DNA of 64,000 nucleotides from Ruminiclostridium sp. (GTDB taxonomy: Bacteria; Bacillota; Clostridia; Oscillospirales; Oscillospiraceae). This document shows, piece after piece, positions 37,489 to 46,479 of this stretch. The position numbers were made by a program, and so were the translations under genes. A model generated the notes under the pieces. The model searched no databases. It had not been told where the DNA came from and worked only from the letters and a program-made list of their open reading frames with translations. The DNA lies in the NCBI GenBank assembly GCA_022792035.1, contig JAAWAE010000099.1, positions 1 to 64,000 on the forward strand. Reading direction: 5' to 3'. Position 1 is the first letter of the stretch. Each line of letters begins with the position of its first letter.

Positions 37489-38088
37489 TCAGCCCTGGGC
37501 GATGATGCGTTGAAATAGTTCTTTGGCGCGCAGGGCAAAATCCTGGGCGCTGTCTGCTTCGGTGTTCTCTAATGTATAGTCGCAGTGCTGGGCGAACCAC
37601 GCGCTGCTCTTCTGGGCCTGGACCCGCAGGCGGGCGTAGTCCTCCGAGATGCCCTCCCGGGCCATGATGCGCCGGATGCGCACCTCCTCCGGGGCCACCA
37701 CCGCCACGGTGCAGTCGCAAAAGTCCCGCAAGGCCCCTTCCAAGAGGGCGATAGCGTCGATGGCCGCGGCGGGCCGTCCCTCCTCCCGGGCCTGGGCGAT
37801 GCGCTGGGACACCGCCGCGTTGATGTACTTATGGGTGATGGCATTGAGGGCCTCCAGGGCCAGGGGGTCCTGAAAGACCACCGCCCCCAGCTTCTTGCGC
37901 TCCAGGTGCCCGTCCTGGTAGACAGAGCCGAAGCGGGCGGTCAGCTCCTGGCGCAGGGGGGCGCTGGTCTCCGTCAGCTCATGGTAAACTGCGTCGGCGT
38001 CGATGATCTCACCGCCCAGGGCGGTGAGGGCGTTGAGCGCCGTGGTCTTCCCTGCCCCGGTGGGGCCGGTGATGCCGATGACCTTCAT
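37489..38088 (-). CDS. coaE: Dephospho-CoA kinase
   Basis: MKVIGITGPTGAGKTTALNALTALGGEIIDADAVYHEL. Confidence 0.93.
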   Translation of the reverse strand: MKVIGITGPTGAGKTTALNALTALGGEIIDADAVYHELTETSAPLRQELTARFGSVYQDGHLERKKLGAVVFQDPLALEALNAITHKYINAAVSQRIAQAREEGRPAAAIDAIALLEGALRDFCDCTVAVVAPEEVRIRRIMAREGISEDYARLRVQAQKSSAWFAQHCDYTLENTEADSAQDFALRAKELFQRIIAQG

Positions 38089-38723
38089 CCCCGGTTCTCC
38101 CGGATGAAGGCCAGCAGCTCCTGGGCGGGGATGCCCCCCTCCCGCAGAATCTTGGGCTCCTCCTCGGTGAGGTCCAGCACGGTAGAGGCCACCCCCACCG
38201 CACAGGGCCCGCCGTCCACCACGGCTTCGATCTTGGTGTCGAAATAGCGCAGCACTTCCTGGGCCGTCTTGGCCGGCTCCCCGCCTGCGGGGTTGGCGGA
38301 GGTGGCCGCCAAGGGGAAGTCCGCTTTCTCCAGGATGGATAAGGTCAGGGGATGGTCCGGGCAGCGCACCCCCAGGGTATCCGTCTCGGCCGTGACCATC
38401 AAAGGCACAACGCCCTTGTCCTCCAGGATCATGGTCAGAGGGCCGGGCCAGTATCGTTCCGCCAGCTTGTAGGCCACCGGGGGGATATTCTGGCAGTAAG
38501 CCTCCACCATATCCATGCCGCTGACCAGGACGCTGATGGGCTTTTCATAGGGCCGGTCCTTCAGGTCAAAGATTTTTTGGACCGCCACGCCGTCCCGGGC
38601 GCTGGCCGCCAGCCCGTAGACGGTCTCGGTAGGGACCGCCACCAGCCCACCCTTCCAGAGCATGGTCGCCGCCGCCTGGGCCTCTTCTATGGTATAGCGT
38701 TTGGTTGTAATCAATGTGTCCAT
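38085..38723 (-). CDS. L-threonylcarbamoyladenylate synthase (YrdC/Sua5)
   Basis: GGLVAVPTETVYGLAASARDGVAVQKIFDLKDRPYEKPISVLV; RYWPGPLTMIL; AATSANPAGGEPAKT. Confidence 0.94.
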   Translation of the reverse strand: MDTLITTKRYTIEEAQAAATMLWKGGLVAVPTETVYGLAASARDGVAVQKIFDLKDRPYEKPISVLVSGMDMVEAYCQNIPPVAYKLAERYWPGPLTMILEDKGVVPLMVTAETDTLGVRCPDHPLTLSILEKADFPLAATSANPAGGEPAKTAQEVLRYFDTKIEAVVDGGPCAVGVASTVLDLTEEEPKILREGGIPAQELLAFIRENRG

Positions 38724-38727
38724 CGTC

Positions 38728-39780
38728 TTATTGCCTCCTTTTCTCTTCCTGCTCCCAGAGCCGGAGAGCGTCGATGACCTCCTCCAGGTCTCCGTCCAGG
38801 ATGCTGTCGATCTTGTAAAGACTCAGGCCCACCCGGTGGTCCGTGACCCGGCCTTGGGGGAAGTTGTAGGTGCGGATGCGCTCGTTGCGCATCCCGCTGC
38901 CCACCTGGCTGCGCCGCTCCCCGGCAATGGCCTGGCTGCGCTGCGCCGCCGCCTGCTCGTAGAGCCGGGAGCGAAGGATGGACAGGGCCCGGTCTTTGTT
39001 CTTGTACTGGCTGCGCTGGTCCTGGCACTCCACCACCGTCCCCGTGGGGATATGGGTGACCCGGATGGCGGACTCCGTCTTATTGATGTGCTGTCCGCCG
39101 GCCCCGGAGGCCCGGAAGGTGTCGATGCGCAGGTCGCTGGGGTCCAGATGAAACTCCACCTCGTCCACCTGGGGCAGCACCGCCACGGTACAGGTGGAGG
39201 TGTGGATGCGTCCCCCGGACTCCGTCTCCGGCACCCGCTGGACCCGGTGGACCCCGCTCTCATGCTTCAATCGGGCATAGGCTCCGCTGCCCTCCACCAG
39301 GAAGGAGACCTCTCGGATCCCCCCCAGCTCCGTTTCGCTGGCCCCCGCCAGCTCCAGCTTCCAGCCCTGCTTGTCGATGTACATACTGTACATCCGAAAC
39401 AGGCTCCCGGCGAAGAGAGCCGCTTCCTCGCCCCCCACCCCGGCCCGGATCTCCATGACCACGTCCTTTTCATCCAAGGGGTCACGGGGCAGGAGCAGCA
39501 GGCGCAGGGATTCCTCCAGCGTCTCCAGCTCCGCCTTCACGCCGTCGTACTCCCCCCGGGCCAGGTCCCGGCACTCCGGGTCCTGGAGCAGCTGCTTCAA
39601 ATCCTCCAGCTCCCGCTGCTTGGCCTGATAGCGGTGCAGCTGCTCCACCACGGGGGTGAGCTCCTTCTGCTCCCGGCTGAGCCGGGCCACCAGCTCCGGG
39701 TCCTGATAGGTCTCGTTCTGGGCCAGACGTTCCTGAACTTCCTCCAGGCGCAGAGCCAGCTTGTTGAGCTGTCCCAGCAT
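38728..39780 (-). CDS. prfA: Peptide chain release factor 1
   Basis: [25 protein letters not shown] (GGQ); [15 protein letters not shown]. Confidence 0.96.
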   Translation of the reverse strand: MLGQLNKLALRLEEVQERLAQNETYQDPELVARLSREQKELTPVVEQLHRYQAKQRELEDLKQLLQDPECRDLARGEYDGVKAELETLEESLRLLLLPRDPLDEKDVVMEIRAGVGGEEAALFAGSLFRMYSMYIDKQGWKLELAGASETELGGIREVSFLVEGSGAYARLKHESGVHRVQRVPETESGGRIHTSTCTVAVLPQVDEVEFHLDPSDLRIDTFRASGAGGQHINKTESAIRVTHIPTGTVVECQDQRSQYKNKDRALSILRSRLYEQAAAQRSQAIAGERRSQVGSGMRNERIRTYNFPQGRVTDHRVGLSLYKIDSILDGDLEEVIDALRLWEQEEKRRQ

Positions 39781-40073
39781 TACTCCCCCTTCTTTTCCGC
39801 CGCTTCCTTTGCCGCCTTCTCCTCGGCCTCCCGGCGCTGGTAGTCCTGAAGCATGGCCTCATACTGGGTCATCATCATGGAATATTCATAGGCGGACTGC
39901 TCCGAAGCGGTCATGGGGGTCATGGCCTTCTCCATCTCCTCCCGGAACTTGGCGCCCTCCGCCTCATCCTCGATCTCCCGCAGCTCGCCGGCGGCGGCTT
40001 TCTCTTCCAGGAGCTGGAACAGCTCCGCCATGTTCTCCTCTGTGCTCTTGTGCTTCTTTTCCTGTTCAGCCAT
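39780..40073 (-). CDS. Hypothetical protein (charged, coiled-coil-rich), overlaps prfA start
   Basis: 97 aa ORF, co-directional, no recognised motif. Confidence 0.65.
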   Translation of the reverse strand: MAEQEKKHKSTEENMAELFQLLEEKAAAGELREIEDEAEGAKFREEMEKAMTPMTASEQSAYEYSMMMTQYEAMLQDYQRREAEEKAAKEAAEKKGE

Positions 40074-40143
40074 GGTCCATTTCTCCTTTACACAAACGAT
40101 ATCATAGACGGCTCCCGCCGTGAAAAAACGCGAAGGGACAGGG

Positions 40144-42027
40144 CTAGACCTCCTCCGCCTGGATGGCCGTGGAGAGTTCCTCCCAGGTCTCCATGAGCTG
40201 GTCGTACTCCTGGGTATAGGCCCCCTCCTGCTCCAGCAGCTCCTGGAGCTTTTGGTAGTCGGAGGACGCCGCCTCCTTCTCCTGACTCAACGCTGAGAGG
40301 AGCTGGTCCAGCTTTTCCATGCGCTTCTCCGCCGCGGCCAGCTCCTTTTTCAGCTGCTTGGTGCCGCCGCTGCGCTTGGGCTTTTCTTTCTTGACCTTCT
40401 CCTCCCGTTTGGGGGGCGGGGCTATGGTTTTCATCCGCTCCCGCATGGCCTGATAGGCAGTGTAGTCTCCCTTGAAGTCGGAGACCTGCCCGTTTTCCAA
40501 GGTCCAGACCCGGGTGGCGAAGCGGTCGATGAAGTAGCGGTCGTGGGAGACGAAGAGAAGGGTACCCCCATAGTCCTCCACGGCCCCCTCGATCCACTCC
40601 CGGGCGTCCAGGTCCAGGTGGTTGGTGGGCTCGTCCAAAATCAGCAGGTTCACCTGCTCATCCATGAGCATACAAAGCCGCAGGCGGCTCTGCTCCCCGC
40701 CGGAGAGGACGGAGACCGGCTTGAACACGTCCTCCCCCTGGAAGAGGAAGCGGCCCAGGCGGTCCCTGGCCTGCTGGGGGGTGCAGTTGGCCTCGTAGAG
40801 CATGGTGTCGTAAAGACTGCGCTCGGGGTGGGAAAAATGGATCTGCTGGGGCAGATAGCCCACCTTCACCGTCAGGCCCTGCTTCACCTTCCCGGCGTCC
40901 TGGGGCTCCTCCCCCAGGATGATCTTTAAGAGGGTGGACTTCCCGGTGCCGTTGTCCCCCAAGAGGGCCACCCGGTCCCCGTCCTCCAGGCGGAGGGTCA
41001 CATGGTCGAAGAGCTTTTGTTCTCCGAAGGATTTTTCCAGCTCCGTGAGGCTGAGCAGGTCGTCGGCGTGGAACTCCGCCTCCCCGAAGCGGGCCTTCAT
41101 GCGCCGCTCCTGGGTGGGGCGGGCGGTCTGGTTGAGTCTCGCCATGCGCTTTTCGATGGAGAAGGCCCGCTTGTGCAGGTGCTCCGTGTTGTGCTCGTGC
41201 ATCATGCGCACCGTGTCCGACAGGCGCTGAAGTTCCGCCTGCTCCTTTTGGTAGCGGCGCAGCTGTTCCAGGTAGCGCCGTTCTTTCTCCACAGCGTAGA
41301 AGGAGTAATTGCCGCTGTAAAACTCCGCCTTCCCGTCCTTGAGCTCCACCACCCGGGCGATGGTCTTGTCCAGGAAGTAGCGGTCGTGGGAGATGATGAG
41401 CACCGTACCCTTGTAATGGCTGATGTAGTCCTCCAACCAGACCGTGGCGTTGAGGTCCAAGTGGTTCGTGGGCTCGTCCAGCAGCAGAATTTCTGTATCC
41501 ATGAGGATCAGCCGGGCCAGGTTCACCCGGGTCTTCTCCCCGCCGGAGAGGTCCGCGAACTGCTTTTCCCGAAAGCCGCGCTCCAGCCCCAGGCCCGCGC
41601 AGACCTTTTCCATGCGGGTCTCGATCTCGTAGCCGCCCCCGGTCTCGAAGGCGGTCTGGATGCGGTCGTACCGCTCCAGCAGGGCCTTATCCCCCTGGGC
41701 CAGCTGGTCGGAGAGGGCGTGCAGCTGGGCCTCCATGGCTTTGAGCTCATCGAAGGCGGTGCGCAGCACGTCCTCCACCCGGTACCCCGCGGGGTACACC
41801 GGGATCTGGGAGATCAGCCCCAGGCGCTTCCCCGGGGCGATGGACACCGTACCGCTGTCCGCCGTCTCCTGTCCGGTGAGGATGCGCAGGAGGGTGGTTT
41901 TCCCCGCGCCGTTGCGGCCCAGGATGCCCACCCGCTCCCCGGTGTCCACCTGGAAGCTCAGGCCGTCTAAGACGGGCTGACCGATCTCGTATTCTTTTGT
42001 CAGTTCCCGTACTGCAATGTCTATCAT
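40144..42027 (-). CDS. ABC-F family ATP-binding cassette protein
   Basis: Two ABC domains (GILGRNGAGKTTLLRIL, LSGGEKTRVNLARL; ALLGDNGTGKSTLLKII, LSGGEQSRLRLCML) with inter-domain linker; no TM. Confidence 0.94.
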   Translation of the reverse strand: MIDIAVRELTKEYEIGQPVLDGLSFQVDTGERVGILGRNGAGKTTLLRILTGQETADSGTVSIAPGKRLGLISQIPVYPAGYRVEDVLRTAFDELKAMEAQLHALSDQLAQGDKALLERYDRIQTAFETGGGYEIETRMEKVCAGLGLERGFREKQFADLSGGEKTRVNLARLILMDTEILLLDEPTNHLDLNATVWLEDYISHYKGTVLIISHDRYFLDKTIARVVELKDGKAEFYSGNYSFYAVEKERRYLEQLRRYQKEQAELQRLSDTVRMMHEHNTEHLHKRAFSIEKRMARLNQTARPTQERRMKARFGEAEFHADDLLSLTELEKSFGEQKLFDHVTLRLEDGDRVALLGDNGTGKSTLLKIILGEEPQDAGKVKQGLTVKVGYLPQQIHFSHPERSLYDTMLYEANCTPQQARDRLGRFLFQGEDVFKPVSVLSGGEQSRLRLCMLMDEQVNLLILDEPTNHLDLDAREWIEGAVEDYGGTLLFVSHDRYFIDRFATRVWTLENGQVSDFKGDYTAYQAMRERMKTIAPPPKREEKVKKEKPKRSGGTKQLKKELAAAEKRMEKLDQLLSALSQEKEAASSDYQKLQELLEQEGAYTQEYDQLMETWEELSTAIQAEEV

Positions 42028-42187
42028 GTGGGTCGTTTCCTTTTATCTTGCTTTTGCGGACCAGCCGCAAACTGTCGTTTGTATCCGAATTGGGTGTGGC
42101 GCGGGACGGCAAAGTGTGGTATGATACCCCCATAGCTTCCCGCCCCTCTCGGGCGGAATTTTGCAAATCGTAGGAGGCACACAGATT

Positions 42188-43222
42188 ATGATCGCAATTC
42201 AGTGGCAGGACAAGCGTCTGTCCCTTCTGGACCAGTCCAGGTATCCCCAGGAAGAGGTCTGGCTCGACTGCGGCAGCACGGAAGAGGTGGTAAAGGTCCT
42301 CTCCTCCCAGGCCATCCAGGACGAGAAGGTCGCCGCCATCGCCGGGGCCTATGCCTACTGTCTGGCCGCTCTGGCCCACCAGGATGTCCAGCAGACCCCC
42401 GCCTTTGACCAGGCCCTCGCCCAGGCCAAGCAGCAGCTTTTGGACAGCCGCGCCGGCGCCCGGGACATGGCCGCCGCCCTGGACTTCATGGAGCATCCCC
42501 CCGAAGCCTACACCAAAAACGTGGACCGGCTCACCACCCTCTTAGCCACCGCCGTTACCTTTGAGCGCCAGCAGGTGGTGGCGGACCGGAACACCTGCCG
42601 CAACGGCACCGACCTCATGGGCGAGGGGACCCGGGTCCTGGTCCGGGCGGACCGGGGGTGCTTCCACTCCGCCTCCCCCACCGGGGCCCTGGGCATCGTG
42701 CGCCGGGGGTACAAGCGGGAGATCTTAGAGCAGATCACCCTTTGTCAGGGGAAGCCGGGCGGGGAGAGCCTGCTGGCCCAGGAGCTGCGCAAGGAAACCA
42801 TCCCCTGCACCATCCTCCCCGACAACGCCGCCGCCACCTTCCTGTCCCGGCAGGGGGCACACATGGTTCTGTGCGACGGCGTCCTGGCGGCGAAGAACGG
42901 GGACTTGAAGGCACCTGTTGGGGCCTATGAGCTGGCCATCGTCAGCTACTTCCACTCCATCCCCTTCTATGCAGTCCTCAACGCCGACGACGTGGACCTC
43001 TCCCTGGACAGCGGCGCCGCCTTTTCGGCCGAAGCAAAACCCATCGAGCCTTCCTCCGACGGCATCCAGGACTGGGCGCCGGACTATGACGTGATCCCCG
43101 CCTTCCTCATCACCGGGATGATCACCGACCGGGGCATCGTCAGCGCCCCCTATGAGGAGACTCTGGACGAGTTGGTCAAGCACACCCCCCGAAAGCTGAT
43201 CCTCAACTTTGATGAGATGTAA
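42188..43222 (+). CDS. MtnA / eIF2B-alpha superfamily protein (S-methyl-5-thioribose-1-phosphate isomerase-like, divergent)
   Basis: PCTILPDNAAATFLSRQGAHMVLCDGVLAAKNGDLKAPVGAYELAIVSYFHSIPFYAVLNADDVDLSLDSG aligns with MtnA ITDNMAA...GADRIAANGD..NKIGTY.LAI.A..H.IPFYV. Confidence 0.75.
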   Translation: MIAIQWQDKRLSLLDQSRYPQEEVWLDCGSTEEVVKVLSSQAIQDEKVAAIAGAYAYCLAALAHQDVQQTPAFDQALAQAKQQLLDSRAGARDMAAALDFMEHPPEAYTKNVDRLTTLLATAVTFERQQVVADRNTCRNGTDLMGEGTRVLVRADRGCFHSASPTGALGIVRRGYKREILEQITLCQGKPGGESLLAQELRKETIPCTILPDNAAATFLSRQGAHMVLCDGVLAAKNGDLKAPVGAYELAIVSYFHSIPFYAVLNADDVDLSLDSGAAFSAEAKPIEPSSDGIQDWAPDYDVIPAFLITGMITDRGIVSAPYEETLDELVKHTPRKLILNFDEM

Positions 43223-43234
43223 TACGCCAAACCC

Positions 43235-43268
43235 TCGGCGGGCCCGGAACGGGCCCGTCCTTTTTTAC
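43235..43268 (+). terminator. Intrinsic terminator of the MtnA-like gene
   Basis: cgggcccggaacgggcccgtccttttttact. Confidence 0.9.
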
Positions 43269-44650
43269 TCCTCGGGGGCCAGCCGCCGGACCTCCCGAAC
43301 CAGCTCCTCAAAGGCCATGCCCCGGGAGGCCTTGGCCAGCACCACCGCCCCGGGCTTCACCAGCTGGGGCAGGAGGGCCTTGGCCTTCTCCTTGGTGGGA
43401 GCATAGAGCACCAGGGGGACCCCGGCGTCTTTCGCCCCGTCCCGGATGTTCTGGGCCAGCTCGCCCACGGCCAGGACGGCGTCGATCTTCCCCACGGCCC
43501 CGGCGTGTTCGCCAACCCCATAGTGCAGCTCCGGGCCCAGGGCCCCCAGCTCGAACATATCCCCCAAAATGGCCAGACGGAAGGTCCCGCCGCTGTGGGA
43601 GAGGACCTCCAGCGCCGCCGCCATGGACTGGGGGTTGGCGTTGTAGGCATCGTCCAAAATGGTCACGTCTCCCTGGCGCAGCACGTTCATGCGCATCTTC
43701 GTGGGCACGAAGGCGTGGATACCCTGGATCATCTCCTCCTGGCTCAGGCCGAAGTGCTCCCCGATGGCGCAGGCCGTCAGCACCGGATAGATCATGTGGC
43801 TGCCCAGGGCCGGGACCGTCACCTCAAACTCCCTCTGAGGGGTTTGGATCACACACTTCATCCCCTTGGAGCCCAGCTGCTGGACCGAGCGGGCCTTGTA
43901 GGGCGGATGGCCGTCCCCGCCGAAGAACAGGACCTCCGGGGTGATCTTCCCCTCCAGGGTCCGCAGCAGGGAGTCGTCCCCATTGAGCACCGCCAGGGAC
44001 CCGGGCTTCATGTAATGGAAGATCTCCGCCTTGGCCTTCAAGATGTTCTCCCGGCTGCCCAGGTTCTCGATGTGGGAGTCGCCGATGTTGGTCATCACCG
44101 CCACGTCAGGGCAGACCAGGCTGGTCAGATAGTCGATCTCCCCGAAGTGGTTCATGCCCATCTCCAGCACGCAGATCTCATCCTTCCGGCTCAGGCGGAA
44201 GAGGGTCAGGGGCAGGCCCAGCTCGTTGTTGAAATTCCCCTCGGTCTTCAAGACCCGGTACTTCGTTCCCAAGACCGAGGCCACCATGTCCTTGGTGGTG
44301 GTCTTGCCCACGCTGCCGGTGACCCCGATCACCGGGATGGGGAAGCGGGCCTTATACGCCCGGGCCACCTGCCCGATGGCCGCCATGGTATCCGGCACTT
44401 TGATGTAAAATTTATCGCTGCGCAGGTTCCCCGGGGTCTCCTCAGTGAGACAGCCTGCCGCGCCGCTGTCCAGGGCCATGTCAATGAAACGGTGCCCGTC
44501 GGTGCGCTCCCCCCGCAGGGCCACGAAGAGGGCGCCGGGGTGGATGGCTCGGCTGTCGGTCTCCACCGAAGTGATGCTCATCTCCTGCTGTGCGCCCAGG
44601 ATCACACCGCCTGTGGCCTCCAGCAGCTGCTGTACTGTCATAGCTTCCAT
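43265..44650 (-). CDS. murF: UDP-N-acetylmuramoyl-tripeptide--D-alanyl-D-alanine ligase
   Basis: VTGSVGKTTTKDMVASVL, LEMGMNHFGEIDYLT, NIGDSHIENLGSRENILKAKAEI, LDDAYNANPQSM. Confidence 0.95.
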   Translation of the reverse strand: MEAMTVQQLLEATGGVILGAQQEMSITSVETDSRAIHPGALFVALRGERTDGHRFIDMALDSGAAGCLTEETPGNLRSDKFYIKVPDTMAAIGQVARAYKARFPIPVIGVTGSVGKTTTKDMVASVLGTKYRVLKTEGNFNNELGLPLTLFRLSRKDEICVLEMGMNHFGEIDYLTSLVCPDVAVMTNIGDSHIENLGSRENILKAKAEIFHYMKPGSLAVLNGDDSLLRTLEGKITPEVLFFGGDGHPPYKARSVQQLGSKGMKCVIQTPQREFEVTVPALGSHMIYPVLTACAIGEHFGLSQEEMIQGIHAFVPTKMRMNVLRQGDVTILDDAYNANPQSMAAALEVLSHSGGTFRLAILGDMFELGALGPELHYGVGEHAGAVGKIDAVLAVGELAQNIRDGAKDAGVPLVLYAPTKEKAKALLPQLVKPGAVVLAKASRGMAFEELVREVRRLAPEE

Positions 44651-44663
44651 GGAACCTTCTCCT

Positions 44664-45713
44664 TTACTTCCCCCGCAGGCGCAGGGATTCCTCAACGATA
44701 ATCTGGCACAGCTCCGGGTAGCCGATGCCCACCGCGGCCGCCTCCTGAGGCACCAGACTGGTGGGGGTCATCCCCGGCAGGGTGTTGATCTCCAAAAACC
44801 AGGGTGTCCCGGAGGGGTCTACGATGAAATCCGCCCGGGAGTATACCCGCAGGCCCAGGGCCCGGTACACCGTCAGCGCCGCCTTCTGGATGCGCGCCTC
44901 CCACTCTGGGGGGATGGGCGCAGGCGTGACTTCCTCCGCCGCCCCGGGCTGGTATTTGTTCTCATAGTCATAAAATCCCGTCTTGGGGATGATCTCAATG
45001 GAGGGTAAGGCCCGGTCCTCCAGCAGGGCCACCTGGATCTCCCGGCCCAGCACATACTCCTCCAGCACGCAGTCCCCGCCGATGGCGATGCTCTCCTGGA
45101 GGGCGTGCTTCAACTCCTCCCGGTTGTAGGCGATGAACACGCCGATGGAGGACCCGCTGGCCACCGGCTTCACCACACAGGGGATGGGGGCCTGGGCTGT
45201 AAGGGCCTCCACCTGCTCCGGCGTCACCTGGACCCGCTGCCACTTGGGGGTCTTGACCTCCAGGTGGGCGATGCACCGTTTGGTGAGGTCCTTGTCCATG
45301 GCGATGGCCGAGCCCAAGTAGCCCGCTCCGGTGTAGGGGATGCCCAGCAGGTCAAAGGCAGCCTGGACCCGTCCGTCCTCCCCGCAGGTGCCGTGGAGGG
45401 CCAGAAACACCAGGTCCGCCTGCTGGCACAGCTCCAGCACCCGGTCGCCAAACTGGCTGGGGCTTGACGTCTTCCTAGAAGCCTTCACAGCCTCTAAGTC
45501 CGGGGCTTGGCGGTCGATGCTGCGCCATCTCTGGTCCAGGGGCCTTTGAAAAAAGGCATCCAATGGCCCGTCGTAATCCTCCAGGCCAATGTACATATCC
45601 ACCAGGGCCGTCTGGTGGCCCAGGCTCTGCAAGGCGTGGGCGATCATGGTGCCGGAGGAAAGGGAGACGTTTCGCTCCGGGCTCAATCCTCCAGCCAGCA
45701 CAACGATTTTCAT
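44664..45713 (-). CDS. ddl: D-alanine--D-alanine ligase
   Basis: VVLAGGLSPERNVSLSSGTMI, LHGTCGEDGRVQAAFDLLGIPYTGAGYLGSAIAMDK, PCVVKPVASGSSIGV, FLEINTLPGMTPTSLVP. Confidence 0.95.
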   Translation of the reverse strand: MKIVVLAGGLSPERNVSLSSGTMIAHALQSLGHQTALVDMYIGLEDYDGPLDAFFQRPLDQRWRSIDRQAPDLEAVKASRKTSSPSQFGDRVLELCQQADLVFLALHGTCGEDGRVQAAFDLLGIPYTGAGYLGSAIAMDKDLTKRCIAHLEVKTPKWQRVQVTPEQVEALTAQAPIPCVVKPVASGSSIGVFIAYNREELKHALQESIAIGGDCVLEEYVLGREIQVALLEDRALPSIEIIPKTGFYDYENKYQPGAAEEVTPAPIPPEWEARIQKAALTVYRALGLRVYSRADFIVDPSGTPWFLEINTLPGMTPTSLVPQEAAAVGIGYPELCQIIVEESLRLRGK

Positions 45714-45917
45714 TCCACAGTGCCCTCCTTTCCTAAAGCCGGGGTGGGGCCCCTTTCTCCAGCTTATGCGTCAGGGGGGCCGATGGTTTCCGTTTTCCCT
45801 GACGAAAAGCGTCCGCTTTTGGGCAATTCATCTTTTAATATACCACATCCGGACGCAAATCTCAACCACATCATCAAAACAGTTGGAAACAAGTCAGCGC
45901 TTCCCCACAGTCTGGCA

Positions 45918-45962
45918 AAAGAAAACGAGCGCACCGCTTTTCACGCGGTACGCTCGTTTTAT
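45918..45962 (-). terminator. Intrinsic terminator of the ferredoxin gene
   Basis: aaaacgagcgcaccgc-ttttcac-gcggtacgctcgtttta. Confidence 0.8.
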
Positions 45963-45982
45963 CCTCTCGCTTGTGCGGGATC

Positions 45983-46171
45983 TTACTCCACAAAGCCCAG
46001 GGCCTTGGGATCGGTCTCGCAGGCGTCTTCGCAGCCGCCGCAATCGATGCACTCAGAAGTCACGACGCAGACATCCTTGCCGTTGACGTTGCCCTCGATG
46101 ATGGCGCTGGTGGGACATTCCTCAATGCACTTCTTGCAGAAGGTGCACAGTTCAGGATTGATTACATACAT
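45983..46171 (-). CDS. 2x[4Fe-4S] ferredoxin
   Basis: MYVINPELCTFCKKCIEECPTSAI...SECIDCGGCEDACETDPKAL. Confidence 0.96.
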   Translation of the reverse strand: MYVINPELCTFCKKCIEECPTSAIIEGNVNGKDVCVVTSECIDCGGCEDACETDPKALGFVE

Positions 46172-46332
46172 AGTGAATTACCTCCATTAAATTTTCTGGG
46201 CAAGGACCATTGTATCATATCTTTTCAAAAATGCAATTCCAATTTTACGGAAAAATGTTGGTTATTTCTCCGGTTTTCGGGCATGATTTTTATAGATTTT
46301 ACACACAGATTCCATTTGAGGAGGTTTTCTCA

Positions 46333-46479
46333 ATGCAAAACACCCATTCCGACCCGGCCTTCCCCGGCAGCGCCACCCCCAATTTGGAGGGCGCGCCCTG
46401 CTCCAAGGCCCATCCCCAGCGAACCATCCCCACGCCGCCTCCGTCCACGGATCCGGCAGGAAAGGAGGCTTCCCCATGA
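46333..46479 (+). CDS. Possible 48-codon leader peptide coupled to clpC
   Basis: ATG after [55 protein letters not shown]; stop overlaps the clpC start (ATGA). Confidence 0.4.
   Translation: MQNTHSDPAFPGSATPNLEGAPCSKAHPQRTIPTPPPSTDPAGKEASP

Noticed and set aside
40144-42027. ABC-F gene considered as a novel antibiotic-resistance factor
   Set aside because: ABC-F proteins are widespread housekeeping translation factors; nothing in the sequence alone points to a resistance subtype
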